Positions 37,301-52,300 of a DNA stretch of 64,000 nucleotides are shown one piece after another. This stretch comes from Phallusia mammillata (Eukaryota; Chordata; Ascidiacea; Phlebobranchia; Ascidiidae): assembly GCA_003260075.1 (NCBI GenBank), contig QLIY01000074.1, forward strand, positions 181,685 to 245,684. Direction: 5' to 3'. The notes beneath the pieces are model-generated. The model saw nothing but the letters and a program-made list of their open reading frames with translations. It had not been told where the DNA came from and made no database searches. Position 1 is the stretch's first letter. Every line of letters starts with the position of its first letter. The position numbers were made by a program, and so were the translations under genes.

Positions 37301-40300
37301 GCATCGGGAATGCGAAAATGCTACAAAGGACCTAGAGACAGGCAAACACTGTTTGTGTTACAAAAACAAAGCAGTTTCAGTATGTAGTATGGTATGTGTA
37401 ACATTTTTGGATCACTAGTATATTGCAGCCTTTTGTATGTCCCACAATTAACAGAAAGTTTTTGAAGGTTGTTTTTCTTGCATACACAAGTTTTTTTCAA
37501 TGAACTGTTTATTTATGTTATTGTGACTGGCAACAATCTGTACAACTCATGCTTTAACTGGATTGAAAATAAAAGCATTTTTGCTTGTATACTGTGGACT
37601 AGGGATCTGCCAAAACTGCAAAAGTTCAGTGTGCATTATGACATCACAAAAATCCCCTTTCTACGTTTTAGCTCTAAAAGGTCTCTTACGTCACCGGCGG
37701 TGTTTTAATAAGCTGTACATGCCCATAAAGTACACATTTTCCGCCATCTAGTGCATTTGGAAAATCATTCGTTTTTGTTCATAGACACCCTTTAGAACAC
37801 TAGTTACATGTGTTAGCAGGGCATGAATATGCAAATTTAACGCTCGGGTCAGTTTGTGCAACTGCTCGGCCGAGCACCGAGCATTGAAAACAGCGACTCT
37901 GGCTCGGCTCGGCCCATCCCTACTGTGGACTGGCAATATTTTTTGTTTGTTTTGTAATCTATCATAGAGAAAACAAAACTGACTTCTGGTTTATCAAAAG
38001 TGTGCAAAATTAAATAGAATACCTGACCAACATAAATAGTTTCACCATCGCTATTTGACCAGTATGTTACTTTGGGGAAAAACATACATCGCATGCCTTG
38101 TATTTTTAATACTGCTTCATTAATGCTTTCAAAATCTTTACTGTGTCATTTTATCTTGTTTTTGCAAAATTTACATCAGAAACAGTCAACGCGTCTTAAA
38201 ATTGAGATACATATTTTACTCTTGTGAGCATTATCAGTCTCTCTTATTTAACTGTTTTGCGACAGATGGCTTCCTTAAGTTTTAGATATAAAGTACATGT
38301 AAAAATAACAATTGGCATTATTATTTCTTTTAAATCACTGAACTATGCACAAACATGCGATATGCAAAGCCACCTAAGATTTTATATCACTTCTTGAATG
38401 AACAAAATAACTCACCTGTTCTTTTGCTTCGGAAGATGCCCCTTCCTCTTCAGTTTCAGAAATGTACTCCGAGGAGCCCTCATCTTGGCTTTCAGCTGCC
38501 TCCCCTCGTTTGCTAATTCTCACCTCGGGAACATGTGATTCTTTATCGTCATCCTCATCATAATCTTCATCCTCTGTGGTGGTTGTCGCTTGTTTTGAGC
38601 TGTCCACCTCGGCAAATGAAACACGGCGTGGTTGCTTTATGGAGCTAAAAGCAAGACAAGGCAATAGATATCAGAAAATTGCCTTGAAAATGTTTTACAT
38701 CAAACTGTGTTTTTTGTCTTGAGACAATTTTTCCGGAAACAGTGATTAAGACTTGTGTTTGCTTATGGGTGTTAAAATTGAGGTGTTTGCAAGTGTGTGA
38801 TGTCACTACAAATTTTTTGTCAGTCAGTTTGACAAAAGTCATATTTTTCAGCCGGTTCTGTTACAAAAAGTCCATTGACAATACCCGGTAATGCTAACCG
38901 GTTCGCTGATCTCATAAAATTTCGTGGGACGGTTCTATAGAACCGGTGCAAACCGACTGAATCGCACCACTGAATGACTCTACTAATACAACGAAAAAAT
39001 TGATAAAACTGCAGATCAATAAAAAAAAAACAAGCCAAGCAATTTGTTACTGAAATTTTCAGGTTAATTGCAAAAAGAGGTTGGCAAATTGCTTAAGCTG
39101 TTAACCGGATTTGTCTGTATTACTAACACTGCACAAAAAACAAAATTTTGTTATTTGTTTGTTTAACCTTTCTGGGACGGACAAGGTACTTGGTTCACTG
39201 GCAACAAATTTGATGCTTGGTTTTGACATTGAAGGTTCAGGAGACTTTGACTTCTTATAAGCTAAAACAAAAACAAATCATTGTTAATACAAAACTAGGG
39301 ATGAGCCAAAACTGCAACTGTTCTGTTTGGTCGAGCAGGCTCTGTGCATTGTGAAGTCACAAACATTCTTAATTGCACACTAGCTTTCCAAGATGTCACC
39401 AGCTGCATGTTAAGCGCTGTACAAACCTCAGAAGTTTGCATTTTTCCACCATATCACACATTTAATAAAACAATGATTTTTGTTTTTGGATATCCTTTCA
39501 AACACTAGTTTCGCTTACATGAAAATAAATATGCAAATATAATGCTTGGGTCAGTTTGTGCAACTGCATGGCCAAACACCAAGCATCAAAAAGAGCGATG
39601 TTCGCTACTGAGTACTCCGGTTCTGGCTTGGCTCGGCCCAGCCCCATACAAAACCATAACCAACATAAAACACTTACATTTAGTAGTTTGTGAAGCTGAC
39701 CCATCATCTTCAGTCTCGCTCATTTCTCTGTCACTTAATTTCGCAATCGACCCTCCAACTGGAATCACTTCTCCATCAGGCATTTTCAGGGATGCTGCTA
39801 AAGTTGATCTGTTCCTCATTGATGCAGGCAAACTGCCTCGAGTACTTTTGCTCTACAAATAAAAAATCAGTCACCTTTTAATAGGTCCTGACATTTTTAC
39901 CCTTGTTTAAAAACTGCAAGTTGTCCATGCATTTTTGGCGTAAAATCTTTGATGACCACTGCCAGCTATTTTATTTTTTTGTTCATCCATAGTGCTTTTC
40001 CAATGAACACAGCATTTTTCCTACACTTTAAATGCAGTTTCTATGCATATAAAAGCTAATGAAGGTTGTGTGTTACTTGTTTTTATAAAACATGTTTTTT
40101 TTATTAGGGGTTAGAATCCTGAAGGTATAACCCCAACAATTTTTTTGCCTTTATATATGCCAAGCATTTTTAACCAATTTGATGAGCCCCTCCCCTGTGA
40201 TTTTAATGATATATGTACAGAGATTTTCGTCATGGTGAATATTTTAGCACAATTGTGCTGCTACGATTTGTTTCATCCAGCGAAATAAAATCAACTCAGA

Positions 40301-43300
40301 TGACACTTATTACAAATCATCATTATACAACAGTCTTGTCAAATAGCAATAAATACGTCATGAAACATCAGTGTATTTACCTTCTTGCTAGAAGTCGATT
40401 TAAGAAAAGATGCAGAAGACTGACTTCCAGGTCCACTGTAACCCTTTAAGCCTGTAAACAATACAAAGTTAAGGAGCAAATACCTAAATTTAACCAAACA
40501 ATTGCTATATTTTCGAAAACATTTGTTTATGTTAAAAAAACTACTATTTAATGTCTTGCATGTTTTGTTTCATAAAAAAATAAACAAATATAATACCACA
40601 AACATCTACAAATGACACCAAACACACAGGATAAATATGCAGACGTGATTTAAAACTAGTTGTACACATGATTCTAAGCCTACCATAGACTGGGGCCTCA
40701 ATTTCACTTCCAATTTCATTTTGGCTGTCCTTGGATGATGAAAGTTTTGAGCGTTTTGAAGCTATAGCATGCAAGTAAATCGAATACAGGTGATGATTAC
40801 ACATTCTACAAGCTGCCATGCAATTTTTACCACAGTTATTGTATGTGAACAAAATGGGTACAACAACTGCATTAAATGCATTTTTAATCGCAAATTTTTT
40901 TTGCCGCAATTTCCTGATTCTGTGGTAGTGTTTTTGTAACATTTTTATGTCCAATATTAAAAATCAAACGAAACAATACCAAAAAGATATATTTGTGTTT
41001 TTTTTTAATCTTATATTATTACATGATGCTGGAACGTTTCAAGCTTATTTGGTGTGAATGGTTAGCTGTCATGGTTTTAGATATTTTCAAAAACATTTTG
41101 GTACAATTGATGGAACAAGATGGAAAAACTTGTTAATATGTTGGTGTTAAATAATGTCTTGGTTCATTAGGTGTTGAACAATTCATTAAAAATACTACAA
41201 AGCTACTTTCAACTATCAAGCTATGCAATGTTAAATCCGTTTAAGACTGATACCTTGCTTTGATTTAGAACTTCCAGTTTGACTTGACTTAGATGCAAAT
41301 TCCCTCTTCGATGATTTTCGTTCTGTGGATTTAGACGATGCTCCATCACTGTGATCCGACTCCTCATTGTCGGAATCTGAATACAACACATTAAAAAATT
41401 TTTTTTTTTTTTTTTTTTCTACATAGCTACAAAAGTTATTTGACAGTTGACACGGTCTTTTAAATAGGTTTTAATTCCTGTGTGGTAAAAAATGCTTAGT
41501 TCACTTTCATTGTGTTCTTGTTGTATTGACTATGTTTCTAAATGTCAAACATTCACGACACATTCGATGCAGCTAAAAAAGATCAGCGGACTTGCAATAT
41601 AATATGCAGATCAATAGCAGACTTGAAACATAATGCAGTCAGGCCCCGTCTGCATTTGAACAAGAAAAAACAAAACAAACAAATATTTCTTCACAGCAAA
41701 GATTGGTTTCAATTATCGCATCGAAGTGTTAAAAAACTTGGTATTAAAGACATAGTACTAACAGAGATCAGCTCAGATACTTATATTTTCATACAATAAC
41801 CTAAAAGCCATTACCGAATGTCACTTCAACATATTTGCATCGATATATAAGCTATTGCTGCCAGGTATAATATCTAGTTTATAGAGCTCTTCTGGCAAAT
41901 GTAATTTTATTCCGACGTTTTGACGCCCTATACTTGATAATTGCATCAAGTTTCATTTCATTTGTGAAAGAAAACGTAGTTCCACGATAGCACTAAAACA
42001 ATCACCCAGCTTAACATTAAAATATTATAGAGCGCAAAACACTAATTTGTATGTATTTCTGTACCTTTTCGGGATGGTCGTTGTCCTTTTCTGTATTTAT
42101 CACCATCATCTGATTCTTGCTGGTCAGAGCCATCTGATCCATCTTGTTCACTGCCACTATCTGATCTCACTTTGCCCCTCAAGGAAGCATGTTGACTTCC
42201 GGGCAATGACCCAGATGGAGCAAGATACTGGGAACCAGATAGAGATGCTTGTTGTTGGGGAGTAGTGCTTTCCTGTTGTTTTGTCAGCATTGGAGTGGCT
42301 GGTTCAATTCCAATAGAAGGCACAAGAGGGGGCCGTTCTAAAGTCTGTGACAAATGTTGTGTAGAGTTTTTTTTGTTTGACACAGAAAATTGTCACAAAA
42401 CATTATCACTAAACACAATTGTCAAGGCAAACACTGATGCATGACACTAATATGAAGAGCCGATTTTGTGGATAAAATGTAATGCAATGCAGCTACAGTG
42501 TCAGTGCATTGCATCATGGACTTGTCAGAGATTATGTGAAACGCTTACAGTACCACAACAAACCTAAATAAAACCAGCATTTGCAAAAACACAATTTTGC
42601 ATTAAACTCTAGGGCAGCGGTTCCCAAACTGGGGTCCGCGGACCTTTTGGGGTTCGTGAAGCAATTTTGCGGGGTCCGCGAAAAGGTTGACGTACCTCTG
42701 GAGTCTTATTTGGCGTCAATTTGTGTCACTGAATAGGTTTAAATCAAAGTACAATTAAAGATCCACTGCCTCCATTACTATACAATAGATAACCTTTGTT
42801 GCATGACAACTGCAATTGTTTGCGCACTATCGTAATGTTTTCTGTCTTGTCTGTGATGTCACAAACCGTCTTTGGATCGTTGTTATGTGTAATTTTGCAT
42901 ACCTAATAAGCTAAAATTCTGTAAATCAACTTTCGTATTGCTAAAATACACCTTCAGGCTTAAGGTCCGCGAGTCCTCGAATAATGGCAAAGTGACCGTT
43001 TTGAAAAAACGATGAAAAAGTTTGAAAACCACTAAGTTAGAAAGTTGTTACATTAAAAAGAATCGTGACTGCACTAGTGTACTAAAAGTGTGTGGTTTTG
43101 CATTTTTTCTATAGCATTCTTTGATTTTTATAGGGCCGCGAAATATCAAAATAATTGCAAAGGGTCCACCAGGCAAATTTTTTAGAAAAGTTTGGGAACC
43201 GCTGGTNGGGGTCCGCGGACCTTTTGGGGTCCGTGAAGCAATTTTGCGGGGTCCGCGAAAAGGTTGACGTACCTCTGGAGTCTTATTTGGCGTCAATTTG

Positions 43301-46300
43301 TGTCACTGAATAGGTTTAAATCAAAGTACAATTAAAGATCCACTGCCTCCATTACTATACAATAGATAACCTTTGTTGCATGACAACTGCAATTGTTTGC
43401 GCACTATCGTAATGTTTTCTGTCTTGTCTGTGATGTCACAAACCGTCTTTGGATCGTTGTTATGTGTAATTTTGCATACCTAATAAGCTAAAATTCTGTA
43501 AATCAACTTTCGTATTGCTAAAATACACCTTCAGGCTTAAGGTCCGCGAGTCCTCGAATAATGGCAAAGTGACCGTTTTGAAAAAACGATGAAAAAGTTT
43601 GAAAACCACTAAGTTAGAAAGTTGTTACATTAAAAAGAATCGTGACTGCACTAGTGTACTAAAAGTGTGTGGTTTTGCATTTTTTCTATAGCATTCTTTG
43701 ATTTTTATAGGGCCGCGAAATATCAAAATAATTGCAAAGGGTCCACCAGGCAAATTTTTTAGAAAAGTTTGGGAATCGCTGCTCTAGGGGGATATTTTTT
43801 GCTGTTTTTTGCAACATAATATGGAAATAGTTGAAATCCGCATTTCTTTAAATCACCAGAAATTTAATAATTGCTTGACATGTGGCTGTTAAAGTGACTT
43901 CAGAATCTTTGCTTTACAGTTTTAAAATAAGTTGGCTTTTCGTCAAAAACATTTCAAAAAATATGATTTGTGCTTTAAGCCTTGTTAAGATACAGACAAT
44001 TTGTCTTCGTTGATTTGTGGCAGTTAAATTAATTTCTGTACCTTTCTTGAACTTCCTCGTCGAGTTTTTTTCACTGACGATGTTCGTTGTTTGTGTTTTG
44101 ATGAATGGTGAGATGCTGAATGCGACTTCTTTGATTCACTCTGGACACTGGCAGCTTCAGAAGGACCTTGGCTTGCTGACAGGATGGACATTTTGTCGGA
44201 TAATGTCTGTTTGACTGTAACACAATATTTCGAATAGTTAGAAAAAATTCTAATGTGGTTAACAGAACAGAGTAATTATTTTGGAACACTATACAGGATC
44301 TGTTCATAAGTTTAATGGTGACATAACGGCCCTTTGAAAACCCGGAAGTGCTTGGGACAGCCAGGGACCGCTATCGACTAATGTTACTGGAATCATTTTT
44401 CATTCAACGCTATACACCGGAATTAAACGTTGATTCTAAGTCGGTTCCTCTGTATTTGTTTAATACCTAATTAACTTATTGCGAATTTTTTATGTGATGT
44501 GCTGTCCTACTATTGTTTCTTTGTTTGTAAATATATTGTATGTCAAAGTTGCTCTTCACCTGTTTGGTCAGACGCACACTCTCAGGTGGCTTACACCTCG
44601 CTTCTGCGCACCTTTTTATCTATCGTTTTTATGCAACGCTTGTTTCGCACCTTTTTATCATTCCTTTATGTCCCCCCCCCCAGCATGTCGCTTTTTACGT
44701 CTATTTGGGCCGTTATTTTCACCATTAGAGTAATTATTTTCGTGGACTTATGTAGATGTAGTTTCAACTATCACAGGCATAGTTTATACACATCAATAAT
44801 GACACAGGTGTGTCTACGATTTGGATTTACCTAAATTGCTGGTAATGGGCATTGCACCACCATAAAAACTTGAGTTTTGTTTTTGTGATGAAGTTTCATC
44901 ATCTCCAGGTAGTTTTGGAGCGAATAGAACCTGAATAAAAACAGTTTTATTTTATTTTAAAATTACAAAACAATTAAATTTCGATAAAAAATCATTAAAA
45001 GGAATACTATTCTGAAGAATTTTGGTCCACCTGATCAAATGTTTGGACATTTTCCTTAGCTGTATTACATTTGTTATATGGCCTAGCATGTACATCAGAA
45101 GCACCCAAGGCATATTAAAAATTTAAAAATTACATAAATACCTGCTTTGCTCCTGAAGAGTGACTTGACGTTGTAGACTTTGGGCCATGAGGTCGACTAT
45201 GGTCAGGCAGCATAACCTCTTCAGCTGGATTAAACACATAAGCACCACTTGCTGCAGCAGCCACGGCAGCATCCACTTCTGTGGCAGATGATCTGTGACT
45301 CCCACTGATTCGTTTCACCACATAGACATCCTCGTATTCAATCTGAAATATTTTTTTTGTCACACAATAATTTAGATTTTTGGAAATGTTTTTTACAATC
45401 GGGTTTTAAAATAGCATGGTATAAATTTGTTGTTGCTTATTTCAAAAAACAGTTTTTACAGTTTAAAATCTATACAGCTTAAAGGGAGTGCTTTTAGCAT
45501 TTTATTTTAAAGCATATCTGGTTAATTGCATAACCAAGTTGCCAAGCTTGTAATGAAATAAACTGGATTATGTGATTATGTGAATAAGGGGTTTTATGAA
45601 CCATATGCAATTAAACGCATTAAATCCATCTGTAGAGGTTGAAATACCTTTCCATTTGGTTGTGGCTGTTTTTGAGCCAGCAACCTTGAATCTACAGCTG
45701 GCGTGTTGTTTGGTACCTGGATCGAGCCAGCACCAGCCAAGTTTGCATCACGTCGCACTAATTTGCGGTGCTTTTCTTTGCTCACATGCTGTTAACAGGT
45801 CGGTTAGTAACATGCTAAAATAGGTAATAGTTTTCATGCACAAAAACAATTAAAAGTTTAAAAATTAGTTAGTAGCAGTTAGAAATTTTTACTCATTTAA
45901 AATCAGATCATAAACATAAATTTTAAACCTTAGCAAGATTAAAGACATGTTAGTAAAATAAAGTAGTATTTGTACAGAACAGATAGAATCTTTAACTTGT
46001 TTTTATAGCATTCTGTTTCATGCTCTTTTAAGAGTTGTAAGTAGGCCTAAACTTGGGGATAGAACGATTTTTTTTTCAACAAAGCCTGAAGTAAATGTGA
46101 ATGTCAGGCATATTGCAACACAAATAAGGTAGTGTGTGAAGTCAGGCCCTAATTAAGCCCTTCTATTGAAATTTAAGCCCAAACCTGGCCCGAAAAATCC
46201 AGATCCAACTTACAACTCCGGCTCATGCCAACACAACATCATGCATTACATAAGACAAAACCATGTATGTACCTGGATTTCTGTCACAGTACCAGGTTGT

Positions 46301-49300
46301 GGTTTTTGAACAATAACATAAGTATCTCGTGGATTTGTCCCATCTTCATACACTATAACAAATATAGTTTTGTATTTGAATTGTGATTAAATCCTGGGGT
46401 TTCTGTGAGTCAGTCTTTGAGGTTTAACTGAGCTTTGCTTCCATTTTATACACAAGATTTCAATTTGAGAGTTTGTCTACTGGTAAAGAAGTTTCAAAAT
46501 CTGTAGTTTAAGACCTAAAATATACAGAAGATATGGCAATAATAAAGTTTGGGTAGATGTTAGTTTAAGTCTGTGAATTGCAATGATCCAACCTATTATT
46601 GGATAAAGAAGAGACCTACAATATCATAGAAACCAAGCAACAAAGAAACAAGAATTAGTCCTTATTACCTCTTGTTTCATTGAAAACTGCTTAAGTTATT
46701 GCTTAATAAAATATATTTTATAAGACAGGGATGTGGAATATATTGAGTTGTCCATGCAACATTTTTAATATTCAGATATTTTTTCAACTAGAAAGTTTGC
46801 TGATGGTTAGGTTCCAAAAGGTATAAAAGTGATGCTTATCAAATGGCTAATGGAGTTTGATTTTTCCAAACCACACCAAGAACAACGCCCTATCTTGTGC
46901 AATGGCAAATCTATCTTCAATCAGGCATCATATTACATAAGTGGAAGGAAGGACAGTGCTACCGAAACCTGATCAGGTAAAACATGTTTGAAGAACAAAA
47001 GCTTTTGGCCACACAATAGAAAACATATGTTGTCCAGAACAGGTGCAAAGATAAGAGTGCAGCGAGCTACACAAGATGTATGTGGTGCTTCAAACTTTTC
47101 ATACACATTCCATAGCAAACGCTGTACGGGGTTGAACACAATAGGCCGATAAGTGGCAGAATGGGTTTTTACTACACAATAAGTGGTGAAAGTCAGCTTT
47201 CCAAAGCACAGGCTTATGGCAGCAGCGCCGTATACTGTTTCAGTGGCTTAACCATGTGACTTTCAAAACATTATGACCCTTTTTTTAAAGGTTGTATCAT
47301 AGTACGCAACAAAGTCTGTGTATATCACAACACAGCCTTTATGAGTTCGGTTTTTAATTCTTTATTTCCCAGAGCATGCTGCTTTGTTTCAAGTATTTAC
47401 TAAACACTGGTAACAAGGGAACAAAAGATTTTAAAACCCTAAATGTCTGACCTTTGTGGAACCAGGAAGTCTATGTGTCCATCTACAACTAAAATTAAGC
47501 CATAATGGAATTTGTTATTTAGAATTGCTGTACTTTAATTAAAGAGGTATTGTAAAATGAAATGAGTTCATTACAACATTGTTTCCTGTGTACTTTTGTC
47601 CCAGGTTTTGCTTTGAAATATAACAACATGGCAGGTAATATTTCTGGTCAAAAACATGTGTATTTTCAATACATTAGAAACAATACCTTACCGGAAATGC
47701 TTGTTTCTTTGACTGTTGGTTCTTTATCTGGCCCATGGAGTTCTGTGGGTTCATGTACACTCTGTTGCACTTTGATGTGTGTTTGTCTGGTAAAGCAATG
47801 AGTTTAATTGTGTACATTACTCCCCCCCCCCCCTTTCTGGTCAAAAACATGTGTATTTTCAATACATTAGAAACAATACCTCACCGGAAATGCTTGTTTC
47901 TTTGACTGTTGGTGCTTTATCTGGCCCATGGAGTTCTGTGGGTTCATGTGCACTCTGTTGCACTTTGATGTGTGCTTGTCTGGTAAAGCAATGAGTTTAA
48001 TTGTGTACATTACCTCTATATAAATGAACAACACACCTGTGCTCATGTTTGTCATGTCGATGACGTCTTTTCTTGTCTTCCCCTACACAAAGATGTTTGT
48101 TTTATAGGCAATATAAGTGAACAAGAACATACATTTGTTGCACATTGCAAAAGTAATTTAAAAAAGAATATGGCTTGAACAATTTGTCTGTTGAAACACA
48201 TGCCCAGCAGAAATTTGAAACAGACACAGAAAAAATCTTAGTTTAATGAAAAATGTATGGTTTGCTAAAGATGCCAACAAACTTTGAAACACAGCAATTT
48301 ACAAACTAAGGTTTACTATAATCATAATNTAAAGATGCCAACAAACTTTGAAACACAGCAATTTACAAACTAAGGTTTACTATAATCATAATCAATTTTA
48401 CAATTTCTGGGTTTAAAATATGATGCTGTAGATTCTAGTAAATCACAATTTCTGTTTAAATGAATTCATCACCTCAACAAAAAGATTCTACTATAAAGCA
48501 CATTCTGTATAATTACAATGAATAAGCTAGGCAAATTAAGAGTTTCCATTAAGAGAGTCATCTTACGTTTCGGAGCATTTTCATCTGCTTCTTCCTCCTC
48601 TTGACGATTTTTGTGTCTGTGATGATGTCGTTTGTGGTGTTTCTTATCCTCATTCGCTGCTTCAGGTGAATGTCTTGGTTCATCCCGTGCTGGTGGTCTA
48701 TCAAAAATATGTATGTTGTTTATTTGCAAACCATTTTATAGCAATCATTGAAAATATTTTTTTTACATTCCACAGTGTACATAACTGTACTGCTAGGGTC
48801 GTACACTAACAACTCAATTCTTTGGTTTGCATAATAAATCGAAGTTTTTGCTTTTATTGATATTAAATGAAGATGTGACTTGAGTTTTTTTTTAGTAAAT
48901 AAAACGAAAACAAAGCAAAGATCAATAGAACAGTAAAAACATATGAGTTGAATTTATTTTGCTTGGTAAAAACACATATAGCATCACAATGGCAATGGCA
49001 AAAAGCCGAAAATAGCTGCACCACATGAGATGGACTGAATGAATAATTTGCAATAACTTGTTCCACAATTGTAAAAACAGTTTTCCTCAACTAACCTTTC
49101 AGCTTTTTGTTTTTCTTTTGCTGCCAATGCACTTGCTTCTTCGGCCTATGATTAAAACATTCAAATTTACAAAAGTGTAAAATTAAGAAAATATTATCAC
49201 ACTTTTATCTTAAAACTTTACTTTTTTCTTCTCTTCTGCTTGAAGTTTTTCCTCTCTTAACTTTCTCCTCATTTCTCTTTCTTCTCTCCGTTTTCTTCGA

Positions 49301-52300
49301 CGTTCTTCCTTTTGTCTTTTTTCTTCCTCTTTTGGATCAACCTGTTAACACAAAAAAAAGTAAAAAAAACCACTCACATGCAATGGCTGTTTAATCAATT
49401 ACAATTATCAGTTACCTTGACTTCGTTTGTTTCTTGTAAACTTGGCTCTACTTTTTTCACTTCAGTTTTCACTGGAACTGGTTGTTCAACAAGAGTTGCT
49501 TTCACTGGTTCTGGTGCAGGAAGTTTGGTGTGTTTTCTTCTCCCCCCCCCCGGCTTCGCTTGTTTCTTGTAAACTTGGCTCCACTTTTTTTACTTCAGTT
49601 TTTACTGGAACAGGTTGTTCAACAAGAGTTGCTTTGACTGGTTCTGGTGCAGGAAGTTTGGTGTGTTTTCTACGTTTTTCTTCTTCTTTTTCTAATCTCT
49701 TTTGTCTTCTCTTTTCTCTTCTCTCCTCCTTCTCCTGTTGCTTCCTCTTTTGCTCCTGGAGTTTTTCCTCTTGCTCTTTAAGAAGTTTTTGCCGTTCCCT
49801 CATTTGTTGTCGCACAGGTGACTCCACTAAACTCTGTGGAGAATAAAAGAGAATAAAGTTGTCGTTGTGTAAATTAGATAACCACTGTGTCTGTATATTT
49901 ACTGCTTTGGTTCACAACAAACATTAATCAAATTTAATATGTCTGTCGCTATTACAAAGCCCCAACACAAACATTTCCCCCCCCCCAAGAAGTTTTTGCC
50001 GTTCCCTCATTTGTTGTCGCACGGGTGACTCCACTAAACTCTGTTGAGAACACAATATTTGTCGTTGTGTAAACTGGGCAACAAATGTGTCTGTATATGT
50101 ACTGCTTTGGTTCACAACAAAGATTAATCGAATTTAATGTGTCCGTCGCTATATTACAAAGCCCCAACACAAACATAGAAATGTGGACCTATCAACATAC
50201 CAACTGGAACATAATTGCATCAATCAAATTTTTAGTGTTTCCATTTTCCATTTTGACAAAACATAGTAAAATTGGCAAAACATTTCAATATAAGAGCAAT
50301 ATTACTTTTTTTATCTGCCCACAGTTTATCATTCTTGTGACAGCTTTTTACATAATTCAAGCTACTTATTCTTGCACCAAAATTTATTGCAAGTCAATGA
50401 ACTTTGATGTATATATGGAAATTATAGAACTGCACTTTAAAAGTGTCCGCCATTTAAAAATACAACGTCTTTTGACTACACCTAGGAATAGATGCAGGAT
50501 CACAAGTCACTGGGTTCGAATCCCACCACAGGCTAGATTTTTCTTGAGGTATGACCAACTGAGTCACTATGAGGCCTTTAATAAACTTGGAATACTATGA
50601 TTTACATATGAGTGTGCCATGACTGCTGGTCTGCATGAGTGATTTAGGGCTGATACCAGTTATGAATTTGTGTTCATCTTAACTAATGATAGATGAAAAT
50701 GCTTAATTAGCACTAACCAGTATTGCCCTCTGCATATCCACCATCAATTCACTTGCTCCTGAGGAGGAGCCACCTCTCTCACTCTCCACAGTTCTCTTGC
50801 TCTTTGTCATCACAAGATCGAGAGTGTCCCGAATGTGCTTTTGATGTTCATGGGCAGCAATCAACAGTTCTGCCAAAATCTGACAAAAAACACGCATGTA
50901 AATGTCATGTGGCAAAGTTTGTTTGAACCTTAGTAGAAGTTTGATTTAAAGTTTAGTACAAACACTTATGGTTAAATTCTTATTGAATGATCACCTATTC
51001 CTGTATTGTTTGCAAACTAAAATTTCTCAAACTTGATCTGATTATTACTTATTAAAATAAATTGTATGTAAATGCATCAAACAGCTTTGCTATTATTTGC
51101 ATGATATAACAGAATTTTGTGTAGTCTTTCAGATGTATTTTCCATTTTCTGCATATAGCACTGAATTATATACATGATGAAATTAATCGATATTATATGT
51201 GGCCAACACACAATTGGGAAAACACTAATACTCAAAGGGTCATAACAGCTATAACATGAACAAAAAATAACCTCTTGCTTTTCCTTTGGTTTCAAATCAG
51301 CATAAGTTACTTCCATTATTTCACCAGACTCATGATATTTCACAGCTTGTATCCGGTGAGCAGGAATAATAGTTCCAGTTGGGTCGTCCTGCTGAGATGG
51401 AGGGGGAACACGATTGCTTGTGTCAAAAGATTCAACAGATCCGGGTCCACCAGGACCTCTAACTCTGCCAAATCAATTTCCAAAAACAGTCAGAAGTGTG
51501 GTCAAGACAAAAACCCACTTTCTCAAAAAAGTGACTGGAAGCACTTGCTTATTTAAGTCAAAACCATATGTTTCTTTATCATTACTCTATCAAATGTTAT
51601 ATTACTCTAAAGACTTAATGATCATTGACATTAACATGCATACTACTAGAGTGACAAACCCAGCAAAAAGCATTAATATTTATAGAATTTAATTGATAGT
51701 TTACATTTTTATCATAAATGTAGTTTGACTTCAAAAATTACTGTTTTTAAACCTTTTTTAACTATGCTTTTATTGTTGGTTACTGTATCCCCCCCCCCAC
51801 ATTTTTATCACCAATGTAGTTTGACTTCAAAAATTACTGTTTTTTAACCTTTTTTACTATGCTTTTTTAATTGTTAGTTACTATATATTTAAACACCTGT
51901 AAAATTCATAAGACGGAACATTTCCAGGGGCAAGTAACATGCTTTTAGTGACACGATAAGGAGGTGGCACAGATGAAAGGTTGTAGGTTGCATTTTTATA
52001 CAGATGAGGCAAAAGTGGGTTCTGTCTGTACAGTGTCTTGTCTGAAATCAAGCCATTACTCCGTAGTTTTTGCAACATTGCTGAAAAAAAAACATAAAAA
52101 TTTGCCCAAGTTTAATGAGGAAAATAATGGCCCAAATAGATGTAAAAAGCGACATGCTTTATTATTGAAATGTTACAGCAAATGCTTATGACATCTTTTA
52201 TGTGAATCAAGTGGGTAAAGACTGGTGTACCCCTCATATCACTGATGATCACACGAGCATTTGCTGACAATTGAGTATAAAGGCATGCCCCCCTTTTCTG

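Larger units (their letters stand above)
33780..38415. other. Large intron hosting an antisense gene
   Basis: This is the 4.6 kb intron between exons 27 and 28 of the KIAA2012-like gene. It contains the plus-strand Myb/SANT-like gene (35357-36954) and a 323 bp hAT-type element (37600-37922). The 34.1-35.3 kb part shows no exon and presumably carries the promoter and leader of the nested gene. Confidence 0.7.

Noticed and set aside
49427-49846. Plus-strand Ser/Phe/Cys-rich open frame of 139 codons
   Set aside because: Antisense shadow of exon 10 of the KIAA2012-like gene, extended by the artefact duplication.
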